DNA of 64,000 bases from an uncultured Desulfovibrionaceae bacterium (GTDB lineage Bacteria > Desulfobacterota > Desulfovibrionia > Desulfovibrionales > Desulfovibrionaceae): NCBI GenBank assembly GCA_949741925.1, contig CATJOY010000047.1, positions 55,799 through 119,798 of the forward strand, written 5' to 3'. The translations under genes and the position numbers were made by a program. Shown piece by piece: positions 56,841-64,000 of this stretch (its first letter is position 1; every line of letters begins with the position of its first letter). The notes under the pieces were generated by a model that had not been told where the DNA came from, searched no databases, and was given only the letters and a program-made list of their open reading frames with translations.

Positions 56841-57716
56841 GTGGAATTCAAAGACCTTCGTTGTTTCCTGGCCATAGCTAGGGAAAAAACTATATCCGGG
56901 GCGGCGCAGTCCCTGCATCTCACCCAACCGACCCTTTCCCGGCGGATGCTGGAGCTGGAGGCGGAGTTGGGGAAAACGCTGTTTATCCGGGGCAACAGAA
57001 AAATTGTTCTGACGGAAGAGGGGATATTTCTTCGGAAAAGGGCCCAAGAAGTTCTTGCCCTGATGGCAAAGACCGAAGCGGAATTCAATTCTTCAGGCGA
57101 GCATATCCTCGGGGAGGTGAGCTTAGGCGGGGGAGAAATTGAAGCCGTGAGGGTTTTTGCGCGCGCCATAAAAAGGCTGCATGCGGCGCATCCGCAGATA
57201 ACCTATACCCTCTCCAGCGCCAACGCGGAAACCACCATGGAACGCCTGGAGAATGGGCTTGTTGATTTTGGCATTTTTATCGAGCCCGTGGATTTATCCA
57301 AATACGATTTTTTTCGTCTTAAGGAGCGCTACGCCTTTGGCATCCTGATGCGCAAAGAGAGTATATTGTCCCGCTTTGCAGCGATACGCCCCGAACAGTT
57401 GCTCGGCCTTCCTGTTATCTGCCCGAGCCGCGCGGTGGTGAAGAGCGAATTCGCGGCTTGGATGGGCGAGGCCTTTGCCAGGCTCCATTGCATCCTGAGC
57501 TATGACCTGCCCTATAATGCGTCCATTATGGTTGAGGAGCATATCGGGTATGCCGTGTGCCTTGAAAAGGCATTTACCATGGCTCCAGAAACCTTCTGTT
57601 TCAGGCCTCTGGACCCGCCGTTAGAGGTAGGCGTTGCCGTTGCTTGGAAAAAAGACCAGCGGTTTTCCAAGGCTGCTGCGGCCTTCCTCGAACTATTGCG
57701 GCAAGAGGCGCTGTAG
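56841..57716 (+). CDS. LysR-type transcriptional regulator
   Basis: Transcription factor of 291 residues. The N-terminal winged helix-turn-helix is clear: [32 protein letters not shown]. The C-terminal half is a LysR substrate-binding domain ([11 protein letters not shown] near 150, [13 protein letters not shown] near 240). The start is a GTG at 56841 with AAGGAGA 7 bases upstream, giving the standard V-E-F-K-D-L-R beginning; an upstream in-frame start at 56784 is less likely. It is divergent from the cupin-CMD pair and probably controls it. Confidence 0.92.
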   Translation: MEFKDLRCFLAIAREKTISGAAQSLHLTQPTLSRRMLELEAELGKTLFIRGNRKIVLTEEGIFLRKRAQEVLALMAKTEAEFNSSGEHILGEVSLGGGEIEAVRVFARAIKRLHAAHPQITYTLSSANAETTMERLENGLVDFGIFIEPVDLSKYDFFRLKERYAFGILMRKESILSRFAAIRPEQLLGLPVICPSRAVVKSEFAAWMGEAFARLHCILSYDLPYNASIMVEEHIGYAVCLEKAFTMAPETFCFRPLDPPLEVGVAVAWKKDQRFSKAAAAFLELLRQEAL

Positions 57717-57886
57717 AAGAGCCGAGGCCGGGGGGCAATCCCCCAGCCCGTCGCAATAATCGTCATGCACAAGTTCGGTCTTGCCGTTCCTAAGGCTGAT
57801 GGCCTCTTCATGACAAGCGTTGACGCACAGACCACAGCCGGTGCACTTTTTTTCATTATCCGGATACTCCAGCGAAGCATTTTTTC
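57693..57886 (-). pseudogene. Truncated 4Fe-4S ferredoxin relic
   Basis: The minus strand encodes [18 protein letters not shown] and then [28 protein letters not shown] in one frame. This is the typical beginning of small 4Fe-4S ferredoxin-domain proteins. No start codon lies in that frame before an upstream stop; an ATG (57880) is present one frame away, so a frameshift may have broken the N-terminus. After DYCDGLGDC the frame loses the second cluster's cysteines and ends at a TAG inside the LysR 3' end (57693-57695). Residues are given as two blocks; the protein is unlikely to be functional. Confidence 0.6.
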
Positions 57887-58030
57887 CTTACGGGGGAGTC
57901 GCGTTACCGCGGAGATAGGGCCGGGGGCAAGGCGCGGAACGTGCCGCAGAGACCATTGCCGTTGCCTGCAGCCATGGCCAGAATATGATGTTGTCTCGCG
58001 GATACTGACGCCGGAGCCTGGGGACGCCCC

Positions 58031-58073
58031 AACGGCAAGGCCCCCGGAGGTTTTCTCCGGGGGCCTTGCCGTT
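58031..58073 (-). terminator. Strong hairpin downstream of the chemoreceptor gene
   Basis: A perfect 19-bp stem (58031-58049 with 58055-58073) and 5-base loop lies 24 bases past the chemoreceptor stop on the minus strand. Neither side has a long T-run, so it may act as a processing or stabilising structure as well as a terminator. Confidence 0.55.
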
Positions 58074-58096
58074 ACACTAAAACAGATACGGGCCGC

Positions 58097-60124
58097 CTAT
58101 CTGCCTAAGGTCTCGATCTTGCGGCTCAATTCATCGGAAATGGCAAGCACGCCCTTTAAATCCTGTTCGGCTTCGCCCATCAGCCGCGAGGTTTCTTCCG
58201 CCACGTTGCCCACGGATTCGATATTCCCGGTTATCCCCACGCTGATATCGGATTGAGAACGGCTGACCCCGGTGATATTATCCACCTGAAGAGCACTTTC
58301 TTCCACGGTTTTGACAATTTCGCGCAACGATTCCCCCGCCTGCTTGGCCAGCTCCGTTGTGCTTTCCACAATACGCGCGGTATCTTCCATCATGCGGATA
58401 TTATCTCGCGTGCCAACCTGAATAGCCTTGACCACATTATCCACTTCCTTTGTGGCGTTCATGGTCTTTTCCGCCAACTTACGCACTTCGTCCGCCACCA
58501 CGGCAAAACCGCGTCCGGCCTCGCCCGCGCGTGCTGCCTCGATGGCTGCGTTAAGGGCCAGCAGGTTGGTTTGATCCGCGATATCGGTAATCACGCCCAT
58601 GATATGCCCGATGCCCTCAGCTTTGTCGCCAAGGCTGTTCAGGCTTGCCTTAAGGGCTTCGGCGCTGTGGTTCACTTCAGAAATGGATTCCGACACGCCG
58701 ACCACAACCTGTTGCCCGTTCATCGCCATTTCTCGGGCATGGGCCGAGCCGGCGGCGGCCGCCGCCGCGCTCTCGGCCACGGCACGCACGCTTTCATTCA
58801 TGCTGGTCATAGCCTGGGCGTTTTCCTGCGAACTCCGGTACTGGCCATCGGCACCGGCGGCAGCTTGTTCCAGACGGCCTCGCAGCACGTCCACATGACC
58901 GGCCAGCCCTTTCACCAGGGAACTCAATTGACGGGAAGCTTCCTGCAAACCTTCCTGGCGAGCCGATTCCGCCTCCTGGCGGCTGATTTCGGCCTCGTGC
59001 ATCGCCGCCGCCGCGCGTTCGCTTTGGGCAAGCGCATCTTGCTCGCTCCGTTTGCTGGCCGTGATCATCTCGCGCAGGTTGCCCACCATATGGCGCAGGG
59101 CGGCAGCCAGCATTCCCACTTCGTCGCCGGATTTGATATCCAACGTGCGGTCCAGTTCGCCTTCGGCCACGGCCTCGGCAAAGGCCACGGTTCGCCGCAG
59201 GGTGGCGATCAAGTAGCGCACCAGCAAAAAGAGCATGACGGCAAAAAACACACTTGCGCCGATGGTGAGCAGAATGGTGCTGCGCGCAATATCATGGATG
59301 GCCCCGAATACCTCGCCGCCCTGAGCCTTGACTATAGTAGTCCAATTTGACTGCTCGTCTGTTTCGTACAAGGCGATCCAGTCTTGCCCGCTCCAGGAGT
59401 ATTCATAGGTGCCGTTACGCCATTTCACCATCTTGGGCGTTAGCGAGGTGGGGGCAACGGGGACCATGATCTCAGCCCCATCCGGGTGGAACATTATCTC
59501 GCCCTTTCCGGTGGCGATAAAGGCATAGCCCAACTTGCCGATACGAACCGGCGCAACGAATTTTTCCGCCAGCTTGGCGAAATCCACCATGGCCATCAAC
59601 ACGCCCTGCGTCTTTCTATTCAAGACCACCGGCACGGCAAAGGGGACGAGGGCGTTCCTCTGCGGCCCGGGGAGAGCCGCGCCCACAGCGTCTTTACCAC
59701 TCAACGCGAGCCTGAACGTAGGAGAATCCGCCACGGACATTCCCACGCGTGCCGCATCGCTGCTGGCAAGGATAACCCCGTTCTCATCCGTGGCGTCTAC
59801 ATAGAGAAAGACTCCATCCCTGGTCATGGGGCGGTTGCTGAGGGAAACGCGCACGCTTTCCTTGCCCGCCTCATGCTTATCCTTGGAGTACAGCATACGC
59901 ATAGGCGTGATCGTGGCATTTCCATGCAGATCATCCAGAAAGCTCTGTTTATAATCTTTGAGGCCGGTGCTCACGGAACGCAGATTACCCTCAAGCGTAG
60001 CCATAACGGCTTCCCTAAGGGCTTTTTCCGCACGCGAGTAAGAGTTCCAGCCTGAAAGGCCAAAGGCGAACACGAATACCAACACGGAGGGCAGCACAAT
60101 TTTTGTTTGCAGTGATACCTTCAT
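58097..60124 (-). CDS. Methyl-accepting chemotaxis protein with periplasmic Cache domain
   Basis: Chemoreceptor of 675 residues. A membrane helix near 8-27 is followed by a periplasmic double-Cache-like sensor (about 33-280; [16 protein letters not shown]). A second membrane helix lies near 285-308, then a HAMP domain (about 308-362, [16 protein letters not shown]). The cytoplasmic signalling domain has the invariant tip [20 protein letters not shown], then [13 protein letters not shown]. The ligand is unknown. I use the ATG at 60124; a GTG at 60133 is three codons upstream. Neither start has a strong ribosome binding site. Confidence 0.92.
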   Translation of the reverse strand: MKVSLQTKIVLPSVLVFVFAFGLSGWNSYSRAEKALREAVMATLEGNLRSVSTGLKDYKQSFLDDLHGNATITPMRMLYSKDKHEAGKESVRVSLSNRPMTRDGVFLYVDATDENGVILASSDAARVGMSVADSPTFRLALSGKDAVGAALPGPQRNALVPFAVPVVLNRKTQGVLMAMVDFAKLAEKFVAPVRIGKLGYAFIATGKGEIMFHPDGAEIMVPVAPTSLTPKMVKWRNGTYEYSWSGQDWIALYETDEQSNWTTIVKAQGGEVFGAIHDIARSTILLTIGASVFFAVMLFLLVRYLIATLRRTVAFAEAVAEGELDRTLDIKSGDEVGMLAAALRHMVGNLREMITASKRSEQDALAQSERAAAAMHEAEISRQEAESARQEGLQEASRQLSSLVKGLAGHVDVLRGRLEQAAAGADGQYRSSQENAQAMTSMNESVRAVAESAAAAAAGSAHAREMAMNGQQVVVGVSESISEVNHSAEALKASLNSLGDKAEGIGHIMGVITDIADQTNLLALNAAIEAARAGEAGRGFAVVADEVRKLAEKTMNATKEVDNVVKAIQVGTRDNIRMMEDTARIVESTTELAKQAGESLREIVKTVEESALQVDNITGVSRSQSDISVGITGNIESVGNVAEETSRLMGEAEQDLKGVLAISDELSRKIETLGR

Positions 60125-60133
60125 ACACCACAC

Positions 60134-60760
60134 TCTGACAAAAAATTTTTAGGGAGGGGAAGCCCGGTCCTCACCACAACACGGGCACACAGCAACCGTG
60201 GATATAGTATTTCCGCCTATCGGACAACAACGAAAATACGGCGCCTTCCGATGATCTAGAGTGTTGCCCCGCACGGGGATTCCCCGGCCCTGTCGGCTCC
60301 ACGGGCGGTTCCGTCCTAGGAGCGCAGAGGAAGCATTCCCCTGCCGAGGATGAGGGCGAGCGCCCCTTAAAGTCTTTAGGCCGGTTCCCTTCCTGAAGAG
60401 GGCATATTCGGAAAAATAGCAGGAACGCCTCTAGAAAAAAACTGGGTGGAGACTGGCAGACTTTTGGGACGGCCTGTAAGGCGGCAGGGCTGGAGATCGT
60501 GCCCGGCCGCTACCCGGCCATCTAGGTGGATGATGCCGCGAGAGCCATAGCCGGATCTGGCCGAGCAGACCCATAGTACCCAAGCCTACCTCTATAACAG
60601 CCCGGAATAACCGGGCTCTTTTTTGAATAAAATTTTATTAATTTTTAACATTTTATATTAATACAAAATAATTTTATCGAGAGCGAGGGAGCCGCCAAGG
60701 GCGGGTAAGAAGGCCGAGGAGGCCGGGCACCTCAAAACCACACTCTTGAGGAAAAGGAGG
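60134..60760 (+). other. Gap with possible gene debris
   Basis: More than 600 bases without an intact gene. Around 60440-60608 the plus strand reads like fragments of a decayed coding region in shifting frames (for example GTACKAAGLEIVPGRYPAI followed by a stop, and later AEQTHSTQAYLYNSPE ending at 60608), but I cannot name a family. The adjacent terminator at 60599-60624 closes it. An A/T-rich tract at 60625-60680 separates it from the next small ORF. Confidence 0.35.
60599..60624 (+). terminator. Rho-independent terminator
   Basis: Perfect 7-bp stem AGCCCGG / CCGGGCT with loop AATAA, followed by TCTTTTTT (60617-60624). No intact gene precedes it on the plus strand, which supports decay of an upstream gene. 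Confidence 0.75.
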
Positions 60761-60764
60761 GCAC

Positions 60765-60890
60765 ATGGATGTTCCTCTTTTTTTGGCCCTCTGCCGGGAC
60801 CTACAAGGGATACCGACAGAGGATAGGCGAGCCCTGATCAAAGTCATCGCGACCATGATCAAGGGCAAAAAGAGAGCCGCCAAGCGGTAG
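60765..60890 (+). CDS. Small basic protein of unknown function
   Basis: An ORF of 41 codons starting MDVPLFLALCRDLQGI and ending IKGKKRAAKR. The AAAAGGAGGGCAC site upstream is one of the strongest in the window and decides the ATG at 60765. The basic C-terminus hints at nucleic acid contact. It is 102 bases upstream of the ribbon-helix-helix gene and may form a pair with it. No family recognised. Confidence 0.5.
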   Translation: MDVPLFLALCRDLQGIPTEDRRALIKVIATMIKGKKRAAKR

Positions 60891-60992
60891 CTACGCTTGA
60901 CGGCTCGTAACCCTTTAACAGAGGCTAGGGTGGCCAGGCAAAGTCACCCTAGCCCCTCTCCCTTACCACGTCAAGCCCTACGGAGGTATACT

Positions 60993-61178
60993 ATGACGAC
61001 ACAAGCCAAAGGCCGCGGCAGACCGCGCAAAGAGCCTACCTCAAGGATCATGATATACCTGCCGGAGGATCTGGCCGCCTTTGTCCGGGAGCAAGCAGAG
61101 GCCGAAGGCCGTACTCTTACGGCCTACTTTGAGCGCTTGGTCCGGCAGGACTTGGCGCACCAGGGGAAAAACGCCTAA
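60993..61178 (+). CDS. Ribbon-helix-helix domain protein with AT-hook-like N-terminus
   Basis: Product of 61 residues. The N-terminus GRGRPRKEP is AT-hook-like. The rest (SRIMIYLPEDLAAFVREQAE, then GRTLTAYFERLVRQD) matches a CopG/Arc-type ribbon-helix-helix DNA-binding fold. The ATG at 60993 has CGGAGG 6 bases upstream; the in-frame start at 60897 is not supported. Such proteins are common in plasmids and integrated elements. A strong bidirectional terminator lies downstream. Confidence 0.75.
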   Translation: MTTQAKGRGRPRKEPTSRIMIYLPEDLAAFVREQAEAEGRTLTAYFERLVRQDLAHQGKNA

Positions 61179-61275
61179 GTGCCTCGCTCCCCCGGACGTG
61201 TGTATGATGGTATAGATATCTGGTGGTATCTTCCGGTGAGGCCTTAGCGGACCTCCTGGTTCTAAGAGTCAGGAG

Positions 61276-61314
61276 GCAACAAAAAAGGGGACTTTTTGTC
61301 CCCTTTTTTGTTGC
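61276..61314. terminator. Bidirectional terminator
   Basis: Perfect 17-bp stem (61276-61292 with 61298-61314) around TTTTT, built of GCAAC, an A6/T6 tract and GGGGAC. It reads as a terminator on both strands. A second 7-bp inverted repeat (CCTCCTG / CAGGAGG, 61249-61274) lies just before it. Confidence 0.85.
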
Positions 61315-61575
61315 ACACTCCGTAATACCTTTGCAAAGCTCATCTCTCTATATCCCCCACCATCTCCATTTATCCCCCTTTTTCTTCCTACTTTTTAACC
61401 TCTCGGTACATCAAGGCGGAAACGGCGAGGGCCCTATTCGGCTTGAAAGCAATGCGCCGGTCTGGCTTACGGCCATAGGGGCCGGGAACAGGTTGACGCC
61501 GGGTAGGCTTTCCGGCAGATTTTTTTCTATCAGGCGGGGGGTGGCTAAGTCCCCTTGTCGTCAAAGGAGTGCATC
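61315..61575 (+). other. Intergenic region upstream of the EFR1-type gene
   Basis: About 260 bases, pyrimidine-rich at the left (61320-61395). No gene or clear regulatory site seen apart from the AAAGGAG ribosome binding site at the right end. Confidence 0.35.
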
Positions 61576-62349
61576 ATGCGGATTGAAGCTGTCCACCAGC
61601 TCTATTTCAGCGCTACGGGCACGACGAAAACTATCGTGAACGAAGTGGGCCGGTGTTTCTCTAAAAAAACAAGCGTACACGAGTTGCTTCGGGGGTCTCT
61701 TGAGCAGGATTTGATCCTTGGGGCCGATGATTTGCTCATTGTGGGCATGCCGGTTTTTGTCGGCAGGGTGCCTGCCCTGGCCGTGCCTTCTCTGGAAAAA
61801 TTGCGCGGCGACAACACGCCCGCGATCCTGGTGGCTGTTTACGGCAACCGGGATTACGAGGACGCCCTGTTGGAAATGAAGAATCTGCTTGAGCCGCGCG
61901 GCTTCATCGTTGTCGCCGCGGCCGCTTTTGTTGCCCAACATTCTATTTTTCCCAGGATTGCCGCCGGAAGGCCCGATGCGGCCGATATGGAGGCTGTTCG
62001 GCAATTTGCCGCGGGGTGCGCCCGTAAGCTGGAAGGCTTCAGCGCCGACGGTCCCGCGGTTGTGGTCAAAGGCAATTTCCCCTATCGAGAGTATGCCGTG
62101 CCGCCCTTAAAACCCGGGGCTGATGAGTCGTGCACCCGTTGCGGCGCTTGTGCCGCAACCTGCCCGGCCGGGGCTATTCCCGAGGATGCCCCCCAAGAGA
62201 CTGATACGGAACGATGTATCGCCTGCGGAGCCTGCATTGTGGTTTGCCCCGCACGATCAAGGGCTTTTCGTGGACGGCAGTATGAGGAGACAGCGGCTGT
62301 GTTTTTCAGGAATAACAGCGCCCGCAAGGAACCCGAAATTTTTATTTGA
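61576..62349 (+). CDS. EFR1-type flavodoxin-ferredoxin fusion protein
   Basis: Electron-transfer protein of 257 residues. The N-terminal half is flavodoxin-like, with the FMN-phosphate loop FSATGTTKTIV near residue 10. The C-terminal part has two [4Fe-4S] motifs, CTRCGACAATCP and CIACGACIVVCP. This matches EFR1-family ferrodoxins. The ATG at 61576 has AAAGGAG 7 bases upstream; the in-frame start at 61555 is less likely. The redox partner is not in the window. Confidence 0.9.
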   Translation: MRIEAVHQLYFSATGTTKTIVNEVGRCFSKKTSVHELLRGSLEQDLILGADDLLIVGMPVFVGRVPALAVPSLEKLRGDNTPAILVAVYGNRDYEDALLEMKNLLEPRGFIVVAAAAFVAQHSIFPRIAAGRPDAADMEAVRQFAAGCARKLEGFSADGPAVVVKGNFPYREYAVPPLKPGADESCTRCGACAATCPAGAIPEDAPQETDTERCIACGACIVVCPARSRAFRGRQYEETAAVFFRNNSARKEPEIFI

Positions 62350-62568
62350 GGGCCGGGAAGCGGAGATTACGGCTCCCCGTTCCGGCTTCCCCGATTTTGC
62401 CCGCCGCACGATGACCTTTCCCGGAGGAGCGGAAACGTTTTTTCCCTTAGCCGGGCGCTGGGGTTTTGGGGAGGCATCCCGGCGGCTGGGGATCAGCCTG
62501 CGAAGCTGTTTCCCAGCCATTTCTGTTGCAATTCCGCCTTGTTGTCCCGGGCGGCGGTGCAGGGAACA

Positions 62569-62632
62569 TACGCCGCTGCCCGCGTTTTCTTTTTTCCTTG
62601 CCGGGAACAATGCGGTTTGTGGCGGACAAACG
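62569..62632 (+). repeat. Dispersed intergenic repeat, copy E
   Basis: ATACGCCGCTGCCCGCG, then TTTTTTCCTTGCCGGGAACAA, described by position 62589-62609, then TGCGGTTTGTGGCGGAC, in the order and spacing of copy A. It ends about 20 bases before the ribosome binding site of the bcp gene. Confidence 0.5.
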
Positions 62633-62660
62633 TTTTTTACGACACCCCCAGGAGGATGCC

Positions 62661-63128
62661 ATGCAGAGAGGAACGCCTTTCCCGGATTTCAGGTTGCCGG
62701 ATCAAAGCGGCGAGGAACGAACCCTGGCTGATTATACGGGCGCGTGGCTGGTTGTGTACTTCTATCCTCGTGATAATACCAGCGGCTGCACTACGGAAGC
62801 CTTGAGCTTTGCAGCTTTGCAGGAGGATTTTGCCGCATGCGGCGCGGCTGTTGTCGGAATCAGCGCAGATTCGGTCACCAGTCATGAGAAGTTTGCAGCG
62901 AAACACTGCCTGCCTTTTACGCTTTTGAGCGATGAGGCCCATGTGTTGTTGGAAGCCTGCGGGGTCTGGCAAAAGAAAAAGATGGCCGGGCGGGAATACA
63001 TGGGCATTGTGCGCTCAACGGCGCTGCTGGACCCACAAGGCGTTGTTCGGGCCTTTTGGCCTAAAGTCAAGGTCCCCGGGCACGCCGATGAGGTTTTGGC
63101 GACCCTTACAGCCTTGCGGAAGGGCTGA
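62661..63128 (+). CDS. bcp: Thioredoxin-dependent peroxiredoxin (Bcp/PrxQ type)
   Basis: Peroxide-reducing enzyme of 155 residues. The peroxidatic cysteine lies in YPRDNTSGCTTEA near residue 45; the usual P before G-C-T is S here. The resolving cysteine found five residues later in many Bcp proteins is absent, so the enzyme would use another cysteine (for example in AACG or EACG) or act as a 1-Cys type. The ATG at 62661 follows AGGAGG. Monocistronic. Confidence 0.92.
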   Translation: MQRGTPFPDFRLPDQSGEERTLADYTGAWLVVYFYPRDNTSGCTTEALSFAALQEDFAACGAAVVGISADSVTSHEKFAAKHCLPFTLLSDEAHVLLEACGVWQKKKMAGREYMGIVRSTALLDPQGVVRAFWPKVKVPGHADEVLATLTALRKG

Positions 63129-63273
63129 GGCCCTATTTCCGGCGTCTCTACCCCTATGGCAGCATTCCGTATTCCTTTTGTTCCCTGCCTCGGCCTTGGG
63201 CAGGAACGCTTGATGCCGCCCACACCGGTGGGCGCAGATAAGGGACATTTTTTGAAAAAGGAAAAATGGGGAG

Positions 63274-63307
63274 CGGGAACAACTAATTGAAAAAAGTTGT
63301 TCCCGCC
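63274..63307 (-). terminator. Terminator near the methyltransferase relic
   Basis: Stem GCGGGAACAAC / GTTGTTCCCGC with a 12-base loop (read on the minus strand, followed by TCCCCATTTTTCC). It lies between the convergent bcp gene and the methyltransferase relic and could terminate both. Confidence 0.6.
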
Positions 63308-63325
63308 AACACGGTAGGGCGTCGT

Positions 63326-63602
63326 TTACTCCGGCTTTTCTGCCGCAACCACAGCGGACATGGTTTGATCGGGGAGGGCCGGATGGATGTTGGCGAAGCC
63401 TGCTTCATCCAGAGCGGTGCAGACCTCTTCAAAGGTATAGACCATGCCGGTGGGGGTATTCAGCATGTTCACCCCGAAAAAAGCGCCGTCCAGAGGACGG
63501 GCGCGGGAGGAATCCATAATGAAATCCCGCACCAGAGTAGGTCCGCCGGGAATGAGCGCGGCAAAGGCTTTTTTGAAGAGATCCGCCGTTTCGGGGAGGC
63601 TC
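63326..63602 (-). pseudogene. Truncated SAM-dependent methyltransferase (C-terminal part)
   Basis: The frame encodes the C-terminal third of a class I O-methyltransferase: ETADLFKKAFAALIPGG is the motif III region, RDFIMDSSRARPLDGAFFG, NMLNTPTGMVYTFEEV and DEAGFANIHPALPDQT follow. The SAM-binding motif I and the N-terminal dimerisation domain are missing. The only in-frame start (GTG at 63532) lies after motif III. No ATG exists further upstream in the frame. Coordinates cover the part recognisable as a methyltransferase. Most likely a pseudogene. Confidence 0.6.
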
Positions 63603-63859
63603 GGTTGATGGAGGGGCGGCGGAGAAAGGCGCGCCTGGCGCTGGTGCTCGGCGATGTTTTGCCGTATACTCCTTCCGGAACTGTGTCGCGGGCCTCAGAT
63701 AAGAGGCTCGGGCTGCGGCGGCCAGGCGTTTCCCAGACCGTGCCGCCGCGCCGGACAACGACAGCTATCCCGGACCCGGCTACGCGCAGCCAGTGTTGCG
63801 GTTCCTCCGGGCGCGGAGCATCTCCCGCGTCATTTCGGGGCCGGCAAGGAGAAAAGACT

Positions 63860-64000
63860 ATGAGGCATATCGGAACGCAGGCCTTCGGCATACGCCTGCC
63901 CATTATCAGCCCGGGAGATGATCTTTCGGAGATCGTGGCGGATTCCCTGGCCGAAGCGTTGAATAAAAACGGTCTGACCCTGGCTCCCACTGATGTGGTG
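63860..64000 (+). CDS. Coenzyme F420-0:L-glutamate ligase-like protein (partial)
   Basis: First 47 residues of a gene running off the window. MRHIGTQAFGIRLPIISPGDD (given by position 1-21 in part) and then LSEIVADSLAEALNKNGLTL resemble the N-terminus of CofE-type F420 ligases (pattern P-I-I-x-P-G-D-D, then V-x-S-L). AAGGAG lies 8 bases before the ATG. Only the N-terminus is visible, so the family call is tentative. Confidence 0.6.
   Translation, partial: MRHIGTQAFGIRLPIISPGDDLSEIVADSLAEALNKNGLTLAPTDVV

Noticed and set aside
58253..59350. Plus-strand open frame opposite the chemoreceptor
   Set aside because: Composition mirrors the coding strand of the chemoreceptor and has no domain.
61249..61274. 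Possible tRNA or attachment site near GGTTCTAAGAG
   Set aside because: The inverted repeat CCTCCTG / CAGGAGG does not fit a tRNA cloverleaf, and no duplicate of the segment was found in the window.
1..64000. CRISPR array or rRNA/tRNA genes
   Set aside because: I saw no evenly spaced direct repeats and no T-loop-like GGTTCRA motif within a foldable cloverleaf on either strand.

Overview
The window looks like a chromosomal segment of a Desulfovibrionaceae-type bacterium (Desulfovibrio, Bilophila or Mailhella-like). This is inferred from a moderately GC-rich Gram-negative gene set containing a GTP-type PEP carboxykinase, an anaerobic glycerol-3-phosphate dehydrogenase (GlpABC type), cobalamin and F420-ligase-type genes, sigma54-type flagellar control and several DUF families common in that group. 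No taxonomic marker such as rRNA is present. I saw no tRNA, rRNA, CRISPR array, intact insertion sequence or intact prophage.

Layout. 0.2-5.3 kb: the classical origin-proximal cluster rpmH-rnpA-yidD-yidC-jag-mnmE on the minus strand. 5.6-10.9 kb: an M48 lipoprotein protease, a KefB-like antiporter with an RCK domain, malate dehydrogenase and a pentapeptide-repeat lipoprotein. 10.9-15.3 kb: a minus-strand catabolic operon (M20 hydrolase, DcuC-type carrier, amidohydrolase). 15.7-17.0 kb: a radical SAM protein. 17.3-23.0 kb: an overlapping plus-strand operon (small membrane protein, NAD kinase, a DUF89-like protein, DUF4254 protein, gatB, then a VOC protein). 23.3-36.8 kb: SLC13/TrkA-C transporter, FlxA-like protein behind a sigma28-like promoter, BipA, a class II UvrA paralogue, GmhB, TrmL, CobD, a MATE exporter and a DUF2156 protein. 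37.1-43.7 kb: PEP carboxykinase, then convergent glp genes encoding a fused GlpA-GlpB, a small unknown protein and GlpC. 44.1-46.8 kb: AsmA-like and TPR proteins. 47.0-54.0 kb: flgB-flgC-fliE-fliF-fliG-fliH-fliI behind a sigma54-type promoter, followed by an RNase H-like exonuclease where fliJ would often sit. 54.1-60.1 kb: DMT exporter, an exported CMD/cupin pair divergent from a LysR regulator, a ferredoxin relic and a chemoreceptor. 60.2-61.3 kb: a small island-like stretch with a 41-residue ORF and a ribbon-helix-helix protein. 61.5-64.0 kb: an EFR1-type flavodoxin/ferredoxin, a Bcp peroxiredoxin, a truncated methyltransferase and the start of a CofE-like gene.

The most interesting non-coding signal is a dispersed intergenic repeat. 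Two copies on opposite strands (near 9.95 kb and 17.26 kb) share an identical 18-base core, with further diverged copies near 23.06, 26.25, 34.05 and 62.6 kb. A second set of short GGGGA/TCCCC palindromes lies in other gaps. Other leads are the GlpA-GlpB fusion with its unknown operon partner, the overlap of NAD kinase with an atypical DUF89-like protein, and the FlxA-like gene with a sigma28-like promoter.
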